From Zelopaecilomyces penicillatus (lineage: Eukaryota; Ascomycota; Sordariomycetes; Hypocreales; Pseudodiploosporaceae), in the NCBI GenBank assembly GCA_005765155.1, contig VCCP01000004.1:434001-498000 (forward strand): a stretch of 64,000 bases of DNA, read 5' to 3'. This document shows positions 45,801-56,491 of the stretch, one piece after another (the stretch's first letter is position 1; each line of letters begins with the position of its first letter). Both the position numbers and the translations under genes were made by a program. The notes beneath the pieces were generated by a model that saw only the letters and a program-made list of their open reading frames with translations, ran no database searches and was not told the origin of the DNA.

Positions 45801-48800
45801 GCTGTCAGAATCCGATGCCAAGGAGTTGATTGCCACAATTGATCAAGACAACACCAGCTTTGGAATCTCCATCGCCTGCATCAACAGCCCAATTAATGTT
45901 ACAATCTCCGGCGAGGAATCCCTGATCGACCAGCTCAAAGAGCGACTAAATGAGAAAAAGGTCTTTGCCCGCAAGCTACGTGTGGCGTTGGCCTACCATT
46001 CAAGGCAGATGGAAAACATTTCGGACAAGTACACTTCAATGATTGGAGATCTGTCAAGAGCCCTGGACACAGATATTCCCATTCCCATGATCTCTAGTGT
46101 GACAGGGGAGCGGGTTCCGGCATACCGTCTGACCGATCCTGCATATTGGGCCTTGAATATGGTTTCGCCTGTGCAGTTCTCACAAGCTGTCACCAACATG
46201 TGTGCCCAGGCCACTGGGGGTCTTGTCAAGAAGGTCGACAGGAGCCACGTTATGGTGTCTGTGGTGGATCATTTGCTCGAAATTGGCCCTCATGCAGCAT
46301 TGCAAGGTCCCCTACGGGATATTCTTCGAGCCAGCTCGCGAGGAAAGTCAATTGGGTACACATCCATCTTGAGGAGAGGTCAATCGGCCGCGGAAACGAT
46401 GCTGCGGGCCGTGGGCGATCTGCACTGCATGGGATCAACGGTTAATCTGAGAGCCATCAACGAGCCCCATGATGAAGATGACGACTCACGATCCATGCTC
46501 GTAGACTTACCAGCATATCCATTTGACCATGCGCAGAATTACTGGCACGAAAGCCGGCTCAGCAAGAACTACAGGCTGAGGCAACACCCGCCTTCAGAAC
46601 TTCTAGGTGTCCAGTCTCGCGATTGGAACGCGGCCGATGCCAAATGGCGACAGTTCATTCGTCTCAACGAAATGCCCTGGGCGGATCAGCACGTTGTTAA
46701 TGGAACGATACTGTACCCAGGAGCTGGCATGCTCGTCATGGCAATCGAGGCAGCGAAGCAGCTTTCTAGCGAGATTGGCGAGATTGATGGCTATACGCTT
46801 CGAGACGTGTTCATCGACGCTCCGATGGATCTGACCTCTAGTGCTGGCATTTTGGAGGTTCAAACATCCCTGCGCGAAATACAACCTCGGAGCCGCAGTG
46901 GCCCGTCCTTTGAGTTTGCAATTCGGAGCTACTATGTCGATGATTGGCGACTCAACTGCAGGGGTTTCATTTCTGTGGAGTTGATCGACACTTCTGACCC
47001 CTGGAAAACATCCAAGACGATAGAGCAGAGACAGAGCATTGCTAAGGCATTTGATACCACCATTTCACAATGTACAACACCAGTTGACTCTCCTGATATG
47101 TACAGGTTTCTAAACGAGTCGGGCTACAACTATGGTCCAGTCTTCCAGGCGGCAAAACAAGCTTGCAATGATGGGGCCAAGCAGGCTTCATCTGAGGTCA
47201 CACTCTTTAGATCGAGCTCAGAGCCACATGTTATCCACCCTGCCACGCTGGATACTATCCTTCATCTTTGTTTCACGGCATTTACTGCTGGAGGAGTTGA
47301 ACCCATGGCAACTTGCATCCCAACTCGCATTGGTTCTCTCTGGGTCTCAAATGAGGGCCTGAGTTCCTCAGGAACCGAAACAGTGACGTGCTGCTCAACC
47401 ATCTCCTCTTCCACGAAGCGAGGATTCACCTTTGAGGGTGGTGCATTGGATAACGGTCCCTCTAGAGAAGTGAGGCTGTGGTTCAATGACATTGATGTGA
47501 CGAACGTAACTTCAGTTCCGACCCCATCACAGGAATTGTCTTTGCTCCCAGATCCGAAACAGTTCTGCATGAGCATCGAGAGCCAGCCAGCTCTTAGTAA
47601 GCTTAGTCAAGAGGAGACATGCGCTCTTCTCGATAGCATGCACCCGATCAAGGAAGACTTGTCTGAGTTTTACCGAGACTTGGAACAGCTTGCATTGGCA
47701 TCGCTTGAAGATCTAGTCAACAAAGTCGACCCCTGCATTTTTGAAGACCAGGAGCCGTGGAAGATGCATTATTGGGCATGGGCCAAGCACCACCTCTGCA
47801 ATCGACCGCTGACACAGCGCTGGAACGGTTCATTACAGGAATTCAATGAACGGATCGCCAACACTAATCATGTTGGACGACTCTACGCGACTGTTGCCTC
47901 GAATCTTGTGCCACTCATGAAAGGGGAGGTCACACCCCTGGACTTGCTGATGCAGTCTGGTCTGCTCAAAGTTTACTACGAGGAGTTGGCTACTTATAGA
48001 GACAACGCTGAAGTTGCTTCGTATCTGGGCTTGCTTGCTCACCAAACTACTGGATTGAGGGTGCTAGAAGTGGGCGGCGGCACTGCGTCGGCTACGCGCA
48101 ATTTCGTGCGCGCTCTCAGCTCAGGGCCATATGAATCTGCCACGTCTTTGCGCTGCAGCCAGTATGATTTCACTGATGTCTCTTCAGCATTCTTGGAGAA
48201 CGCGCGCGAAGAGTTTGGTCGCTTCCAATCCCAAATGACATTTGGAACACTGGATGTAGAGCGAGACTTTGTCGACCAAGGTTACGAAGAGGGAGTCTAT
48301 GATGTCGTCGTTGCTGATAATGTTCTTCATGTCACATCGGACCTGGGCCACACGTTGCAAAATGTTCGAAAGGCTCTGAAACCTGGCGGCAAGCTCATCA
48401 TGCATGAATTACTTCGACCAGATGGGTGGACGTCTGGATACATCTTTGGATTGTTCCCTGGTTGGTGGCTCGGAGCCGACGATGAGCGAAAGTTGTCCCC
48501 GAACTTGGGAGCTGATGGCTGGGATCAGATTTTGAAACGAAGCGGATTTTCTGGCACTGATCTCATCTTCAAGGATTTTGATGATGAGGTTGCTCACCAT
48601 CTGGGCTGCCTGGTCTCTACAGCCACGGTCGAGGTGACTCCTTCGCTCGAGACGCAGTCTCTGCCAAGTCGCCAGATTAGTGTTATCATTGACCCGACAT
48701 CTACAGAGCAGAAGAACCTGTCCAATGCTCTACTTTCATTACAGGATATTCTTGGAGGAATACTAGTAGTGCAAGATCTCGCAGAAGCGGCTGCAAGTTC

Positions 48801-51569
48801 CGAGAACAGAAGTGCCAATGATCTCATCATTATGCTTCTAGACTATGGAAATTCGTTCCTGTCATCAATGAATGAGACGACTTGGTCCTACCTGCAGACT
48901 CTGATTCGAACATCGAACAACATCCTTTGGGCCTCCGCCGGTGGTGGACGGGGCGCGAATCCGGATCATGGACTGCTAGATGGTCTGGCGCGGACGCTGC
49001 GATTCGAGTCTTATGAGCTCCAGCTTGTTACCGTGGCCCTGGATATTTCGGACTTGAACTCAAACAAAGCCTCCCATTTGGTGAAGGTGGTCCAGGATAT
49101 GGTGTCAAGAGCAGCCCAAGCGAGCTACGAGCAGGACTATGTGGAGTTTGACGGACGTTTGCACACACGAAGGCTTATTGAGGCAAACCAAGTCAAACTG
49201 GACATGGAGTCTAGGATTATGCCATATGAAGTTAGTCACGTTGCTCTCGGTAAAGCTCGTTTTGGAATGGCTAGCAGCTCGACTCCTGGTCTGGACAGCG
49301 GGCCTTACTATACCGAGTTGCCAGCTCCATCAGAGGATGAACTCGAGGCGGAAGATACTGTGGAGATCCAGGTCAAGGCAGTTGCTTTCGGTCATCAAGA
49401 CCGCGCTGCTGCTAGGGATCAGGAGAAGCATTCCTCCTACGGCGAGTATTGTGCTGGAATTGTTCTCCGCGCCGGCCGAGAGAGTGTATTCCGCGAGGGT
49501 GATCGTGTTCTGGCTGCCCAGGCTGGATCCTTTAGCTCTCATATCTGCGTTCCTTCCAAGGCAGTTACTATACTCCCCGCCGAGATCCCCTTTGCTCAAG
49601 CATGCGGCGTGGTGAGCCCTGTCGTAGAGGCGTACAACGCATTGGTGGAGGTTGGACGCACCAGGCGAGGTGACTCGATCCTGATTCACGACGGTGCAAG
49701 CCCGATTGGACAGGCTGCAGTTCGACTTTTAGAAGGCCAGGGAATCACCGATGTCTGGGTGACGGCTTCCAACGAGAGTGAGAGCAGTTTAGTGTTGGAG
49801 CACCTGGGGATTTCGCAGGAGCACATTCTTCCCAAAGTTTGGTTCGACAACCCTTCGATGCTGGCAGCACAGTGGGGACAAAAGTTTGACATTGTTTTGT
49901 CGCCGCACGCGGATTCGGCGTCGCAGATGTCAATGAAGACTGTTAAGCCTGGTGGTAGATATATCATGCTCCGCGCCGGATCGTCACCGCCCGGCAGCTC
50001 CCCAAGCATTAGTGGAGTACCATCAAGCATCAGCATGTCAATTCTTCAGCCTGGGTCTCTGGCTCCAACAGCCAAATGCTTGCGCTATGCTGTCGATGTA
50101 GCCGCGAAATCGACAGTGGACACGGAAGCCCAAGCTGTTGCTACATTTGCCGCCTCGGATCTTGCCACAGCCTTTGCTCGTTTGCAAGGCGCTGACGTGA
50201 GAGAGAGTATTGTCGTCAACTTGGACGAGTCTGACATTATTGATGTAAGTTATCACTGACTTGGACCTACCGGATTATCTTTTCTAACGAACTGCTTGAA
50301 TTATAGGTCCGAGTCGCCAACCGACCCAAGTATGAGCTGAAAGCAAAGGCTACATATGTGGTTGCTGGCGGTCTTGGTGGCTTGGGTAGAGGTGTTGCAC
50401 GATGGCTTGCCCGTCGCGGAGCCCGAAATCTGATCTTGCTCTCTCGATCAGGTCCACGAACACCTGAAGCACAAGAGCTAGTAGCTGATCTGCAAGCTGC
50501 TGGTGTTCATGTGGAGACTCCGGTTTGCGATGTGACTAATAGATCGGTTTTGAGTTCGGTTCTAGATAGCTGCTCTGAGAGGATGCCGCCAGTCAAGGGA
50601 TGCATCCAGGCCACCATGGTCATGACTGTAAGTAAACTTGTCCCAATTGGCTGCACAATGTATAGGAATGAGACTAATACCTACCCTTTTTAGGAACGAA
50701 TCTTTCAACAGATGGACTATAACGACTGGCAAGCCACCATTGATCCCAAGTCCAAGGGCTCCTGGAATCTCCACGAGGAGCTCCCGCGAGACTTGGACTT
50801 TTTCGTGTTTACATCATCAATGATGGGTATCATGGGAAGCGGATCTCTGGCGGCTTACAATGCGGGTAACACGTATGAAGATGCGCTGGCACACTATAGA
50901 GTGTCACAGGGTGAGCGTGCTGTCGCCCTTAACCTTGGTGCTATTCCGGACGCCGGATATCTCGTGGACGCTCGGCGAAAGAAGGTCCATATCGCCAACA
51001 CGATGGAATCTGCCAAGTTCTGTCTCACCTATGTCAAAGATGTGTGCGCTCTTCTAGACGCTGCGTGCGATCCAGCCAGTGTCCTGCCATTAAGTACCGC
51101 TGGCTGCCAAGCTGTGGTGGGAATTCGACCTCTCACACATTGGAGACACACTGAAGAAATACATGCCACTATGCACCAGCCTTTCTGGGGGCACATGCGG
51201 CATTTCCCAGTTACACCAGGCTTAGAAGATGAGGAGGGCGGCGCGATGAACGCTGCGAGCAACAAGAGGACGATTGACGTGGCTGATCGGCTGGCAGCAG
51301 CGGTATCGCTGGCTGATGCAGCCGAGGTCTGCAGTGAAGCGCTTGTACAGCGCGTCTCGTCTCTAATTGGAGCAGCGGAAGATGCGATTGACGCGCAGAT
51401 GCCGATGCACTCGTACGGACTAGACTCGTTGTCGGCGATTGAGCTGCGCAATTGGGTGGGCAAGGTGTTTGATGTCGACATGCCCGTGTTTGAGATTTTG
51501 GGAGGCGCAACGTTTGATATTGCGGGCACTTCGATTGCTCGAAAGGTGCAGGCGAAGCACAAGTCATGA
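42841..51569 (+). CDS. Highly reducing polyketide synthase, KS-AT-DH-MT-ER-KR-ACP
   Basis: Eight exons (42841-43287, 43469-43613, 43762-44030, 44140-45373, 45446-45605, 45678-50244, 50307-50627, 50694-51569) agree in phase and give 2,672 residues. The first in-frame ATG is 42841; 42958 is an alternative. After a Ser/Thr-rich leader of about 93 residues come: KS with Cys266 (DSACSSS), His401 (EAHGTGT) and His441 (SNIGH); AT with Ser745 in GHSSGE; DH with His1090 (HVVNGTILYP) and Asp1277; C-methyltransferase with VLEVGGGTASAT from 1547; a divergent ER with HDGASPIGQA near 2089; KR with GGLGGLG from 2295 and Tyr2436; and one ACP with Ser2626 in GLDSL. No thioesterase, reductase or condensation domain follows, so release needs a partner. 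All residues for condensation, dehydration, ketoreduction and probably methylation are present, whereas the ER lacks the normal GGVG nucleotide motif. Product unknown. Confidence 0.95.
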
Positions 51570-51952
51570 GCTAACTTTTCTGTACGATATAACGACTGTT
51601 TTTTTCTTTGTTTGGTTACGTCCTTTTCATTATTCCTCGGTTTGATGACTGTCTGGGTTTTCCGAGTTTTCTTTTTATGTGTCTAATACTTTTTGGCCAT
51701 GCATTGTGAGCGCTTGTTGTTTCTGAGTAGATAGCTTTAGATACCACTGTCTATATAAAAGCCATCAATTGTTTACCACTATACTCTTCTTTTTTTGTAT
51801 TGGACCAATCTGGAGGAAACTGTTCTCATGTATTCTTTGACTAATTCCTATTTGTCAACTATCTAGATTGGTCTGAGTTTTATGCCACTAAAGGTTTTAC
51901 ACTACTGTGTGTGGACTTGAGAGTAATTTGCTTTAATCGATGCTAGCCCATT
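51570..51952. other. Convergent 3' spacer, no gene seen
   Basis: An AT-rich spacer between the PKS stop and the stop of the first MACPF-like gene, which is on the opposite strand. It probably holds both 3' UTRs. Confidence 0.5.
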
Positions 51953-52601
51953 TTATTGTGTTCGTTCCCAGTCATCCTTGAGCAAGAATTGAAAGCTCGC
52001 CTCAGTATTGGTTGTGAGCTTATCGGTGAGGGCGGGGACGCCAAACCCCCATTGTGGAGTTACATTCACAAGCATTCGTTCGCTTTTAGGATTGCTCGAG
52101 GAGTGTCTACGAAGCGTCACACCCGCTTCTGCAGAGATGGGCCCCTTGCTGGTGCCATCGACACCTCGGAAAACCCAGTATTCGGTTTGTGGTGGCTTGA
52201 CTCGTAGTACGATGGGGAATTCGGCCGAGGACGACAAGTAAAGATTTGTCGAAGGGTTACGTATATGGTATTTTTCGCCGTACATGACCTGTGAGGATGC
52301 GAGAAGTCAGCGTGTGATACTTACTACGAGTTATACAGGCTGTTGTGCTGGCATAAGGTCATAAGGTGTATGATGTAGACGAGAGGCTCGTACCCGATTC
52401 ACTGCAACCCCGGACAGGGTTTCGGCTGCTAAATAGAGACCTGCGATGTTGCTCTCCTGTTGGGTGCCTCTCACCAGAACGGTGCCGCAATCAGCGGGCA
52501 CGGTTCCCATTCCTCCCTTGTGCTCCAGCATAAGCACCAATGCTAGCATCAAATTCTCTGCAGGGATTCCGTTAGTTCATGGGTACGCTTATTCATCGAG
52601 C

Positions 52602-52655
<54 letters not shown>

Positions 52656-55172
52656 TTATTGTATGCATACTGTTGGATAAGTTGCTATTCTGATGCAACG
52701 TCAGATATCTCCATTCTGGGAAATTTGGCAGGCCGCGTAGATAGAACATTTTTGGCTTGACAACAGTTTCTGGAACATCATCCAGGAAGCTATAATCCAG
52801 GTGCTTGGCAAACTTGGCTAGTCGGGTCTGGCCGTCGAACTTGCACAGCAGATCCACGATATGGCAGTTATCGGCTCTCTATGAGTTGCACATCAGCCCA
52901 AAGGATCTTCCCTTTCACATTCGTTACAACTGCCGTCTAAGAATCTGGGGTTTTCTTCCTCTTCTTCCTCTTCTTCTTACCTCGGTAACTCTCCAATTGC
53001 TACTCGTGCCTACAGTTGGGCACCACAGCGGGGGGCTTTGATTCGATTCAGAAAATGTTAGCCATAGCGTCCTCTAGGTAGGCCCACAAAGGGATTATAG
53101 CATTCTGGTACTTGTACGTACTTGTTGCACAGCAATGTGTTGCCCCCGTTGGCTTGCCATTGAAGGGTGGTCTCCAACTTGGAACCAGTTTCAACACGTT
53201 CCGTCCCGCTGCTCTCACCATAGCCACCTTTGGCAGCTCCTCCAAAACCGCTGGTATGTTTGAAGGAGGCGGCCGCCTGGAATTTCATGGCATTCTTCAC
53301 AGCAGTCGCAGATGTCTCTGTGCTCGAATCGAATTCCTCCGAGGCATAAAGCCGACCACCTAGCTGTACTTTACTGCTGAAGAATTCGCCTGTTTTTGAA
53401 ACACGTTTAGCAAGCTGGGTTAGTTATAGAAAAAGTGGGAGGGGACAAAAAGGAAGAAGAAGAAAAAGGAGGATGGAGACCAGCTGAACCCACATACCAA
53501 AGAGATCCAAGAACGTTTTTAATGTGTCCATGTCTTTGACTGCGCTCAAGTGTGTTTTGCACTGCTCTGTAAGTTCAAGACTGTATTGATCCAGCAACAC
53601 CGTGGCCCTCGGAAACTATATGTATAAATTATCAGTAGTTTTATAAGGAGGAATTCGCAGAAAGATAATTGACCAACATTATATGAGACATTGATGCGTT
53701 TGGATTCTCTGGAGTTGGAAATGGCTGACTGTGAGTCATGGGAGCGTTTATACCCAGCTCCTCCACCAAGCTTGACACCGAAAACGCTTCCTCCTCTATG
53801 TATTTTGTGTGCATCATGTTAGTCAGGTAAAGAAAAAAAAAACAAGACAAAAAATGAAATGAACAACACATGATCCAGTGAGGGATGGTGGCTTTAGATA
53901 CTCACACAGCTCCAGATACTCACACAGCTCCAGATACATCCCATTGCGAAAAGCTCGCAGTCGACAACGAGTGTTGAAACTCAGATCTGGTCTCATAGAT
54001 TGACACGTAGGCTTGATCATCGACGATGAAGTCGGGAATTTGCAGTTGCAGCTTTCCACAAAAGTCAATAATCACCAAAAAACACCACGGAGAGTAGCCA
54101 GCCTTCTTGATTGACAACAGCTGGGTAGATAGAGGGAGAGGATATCTCTTACTTCGGGGTTGGGCTTGGGCTCAGCGGCAATTCTTGACGCCCGCACGGG
54201 CAGAGGCTTCAATTGGAATGCTGAGAGAAAAATCTGTCAGTAGGAAGCGTCATGGCAAGTTATGCACCGTCAACGGAAACACAGATCATTGTACCTGGAT
54301 ACCGGGCCCTCACTGTCCCAAGCGGCACAATCTTCTTATCGAGTTCCCCGCGCACAATAACAACCCCGTAGCATAAGTCATTGTTCTCGACAATTTCGAG
54401 CCACGACTTCTCGGCGAGTGCCGACGGGCGACTGGAATGTGGAGAGTCAAGTTAGCCACTGTCCTCGAATAACAATATTTCTCTTTGCCGTACTCTAGTT
54501 TGTTGGGTTTTGATGTTGTGGCCATCCACTGTGCCAAGTCGATGGTGGACTTAAGACGGTCCACGCCTGGCTTGGGCAGGTGTTCGGCATCATCCTGTAG
54601 GAAAAAGCAGTCAGTAAGTATTAGTGGTGAAAACTTCAATACACAATTTAAAAAAGAGGGGATCGTCATACCGGAAGTTCAGGATCCATGTCCGGGAGAT
54701 CGTCCTCGTCGTCTGCATCATATTTGCGCTTCAGATAAATCTCGGATCCTTTTCCATCTTTATCCTGTCCCCCGAAAAAAGCTCATTAGTCTTGTATATA
54801 ATATATTTGTACTTGTGTATGTGCGTGTCCATAGGCATTACTGACCTTGGCTTCCTTGAGATACTCAATAATGGTCCACTCATCTGGAATTACAGCACCA
54901 TCGGAAGAGCAAAAATGAAGCTGCGCACTGAATTACGGCAACATGTCAGTCAGCCTTGAATTTTGAGATTCGTGGTTGGCGAGGAGGAGGGGAACACACT
55001 ATTTCTTGTTCGTCTTGTCATCTTTCATGAGCAATCGTATGTGGCTCATTGTCTTTGATGTCGCATCAGCCTTGGGGACCTTCAACACAAAAAGACTCTT
55101 TTGCTTTTTTTTGGAGCCCCCGCCCGTCTTGTAGACGCGGTAGCTTTCAAAAGTTTCCTCATTTTGAACCAT
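51953..55172 (-). CDS. MACPF-like protein, paralogue 1 (14 exons)
   Basis: Fourteen minus-strand exons agree in phase: 55000-55172, 54846-54927, 54672-54764, 54494-54594, 54295-54431, 54153-54220, 53924-54051, 53678-53795, 53498-53615, 53122-53389, 52981-53035, 52671-52878, 52394-52557, 51953-52288; total 682 residues. An N-terminal domain of about 200 residues precedes a glycine-rich region and, from residue 340, a segment GEFFSSKVQLGGRLYASEEF. It resembles the membrane-attack-complex/perforin (MACPF) signature in its GG position. A block ending QANGGNTLLCN and NPPLWCPTV follows, characteristic of a fungal MACPF-like family. A compact C-terminal domain (NPSTNLYLS onward) of unknown type closes the protein. 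No signal peptide is visible. Pore formation is inferred from fold family only. The acceptor of exon 7 is the unusual AAAG, conserved in the paralogue. Family assignment is from memory of similar fungal proteins. Confidence 0.75.
52603..52652. repeat. (AG)25 microsatellite inside an intron of MACPF-like paralogue 1
   Basis: Fifty bases of perfect AG on the plus strand, equal to CT on the coding strand, make up nearly half of the 113-base intron 52558-52670. The paralogue's matching intron lacks it. Confidence 0.85.
53896..53931. repeat. 18-base tandem duplication covering a 5' splice site in MACPF-like paralogue 1
   Basis: Two identical 18-base units, 53896-53913 and 53914-53931, are followed by six bases of a third. 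Each copy contains GTGTGAGT on the coding strand, so the donor of exon 7 is duplicated. The distal copy would bring in an in-frame TGA, so the proximal donor (exon end 53924) is the productive one. Confidence 0.8.
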
Positions 55173-56491
55173 GGTACCTGAGAGGTACTGTAGAATGCAA
55201 GTCTTGACAACGTAGGTAGTATTGCATAGATTCGTCGAATACGTTTGGGAGGAATGCGGATGCAAATAGGCCAAAGGGTGTGCTTCTCCGTCCTTTCTTT
55301 TTCTTTGCGGAATATTACTGGCACTCTTATACTTTCAAACTCCAAATGTTCAAGCCATCATGGCCAAAAACTTGATTCAACTCTCATGTTATGTTACATC
55401 ATGACGCAAAGGGAATGCATCTTTTCAGCGTTCAGCTTTCAGCTAGCAGTCGACAAGCGCCACAGCCTTCCATCTGCAGTCAATTAATCATTGGCGATCA
55501 ATCTCTTGGCGTGTGATTGAGCAACAACCCGTTTACGTTAACCGCCAGCAGCCAAAAAACAAAACATAAAAAAACGGACATCACCTCGTTGCTTGTGCGT
55601 CATTTTCGGCCAGATAATTACGGGGGTGAAACGGGACGGGACGTTCCCGGCGCTAGCGTGGCAAATTAATATGTTACAATATCCAATGATCGGGCAGCTT
55701 CTTGCAAAATGCATATCCCACGAGGTGTGTGTGGATCGGTAGTGCCGGCAACGCCTCAATCCTTCCATCTTGAAATGCCAGATCAACGCACAGTCAACAG
55801 ATCAAGAATAAGAGCAACAGAGTTTGGGCTTACGCTGTGCATATGACAGCTCAGAATTCGCTCGTTGCCATTGGCATACAAAGTTATTTGAGATTTGCCT
55901 GCCTGGTTTGTGTAGAGAACCTTGGCGCCGTGATCTATAGCTTCTGCAATAATGCAGTGACGCTTTGGGTTTTTGCTGCTGCCCCATGTCAACGGAGCGT
56001 CATATCGCTAATGTGCCCTATACAATTGCTGTCAGTTTTCGTGTAATAAATGTTCAAGTCCAAAGCCTTGAGGAAATTTGTTAGTCTCAGGGTCTGATAA
56101 GCATAGAGCTGGATATAAATCGGTGAATAAGCATACTGGCGGCATCGCGTCTATAGTAGAGTGTCAAGAACTTCCATCTTTCGGATATCGTTACCCCGCG
56201 TAGAGGGAATACCACCAGCGTGGCTACTCTATAACTACTAGCTATATAAAAAGCTGTTAATTATTTGTTTCTAACTTTGACTTTCTGTATTGCAAATATC
56301 ATTCTCGTTATTTGACTAATCTAGAGGAATGCTGCTATTACTTGAGTATTCCATGTTTATTACTATCTAGTCTGCCTAAGTTCTCGAATCACGTAGAGCT
56401 TTATATTCTCTTGTTAACAAGTAAAGCTATATGATTTTGCGAAGCAATGTTAGAGGCATGATGGTGTAGATATTGCTGCTGTTGTAAGTTA
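55173..56491. other. Spacer between the two MACPF-like genes
   Basis: This contains the promoter of paralogue 1 and the 3' region of paralogue 2. A minus-strand open stretch at 55783-55992 reads like coding sequence for about 60 residues (HCIIAEAIDHGAKVLY then ILSCHMHS) but has no credible start, domain or partner exon. It may be a relic of another gene. Confidence 0.4.
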
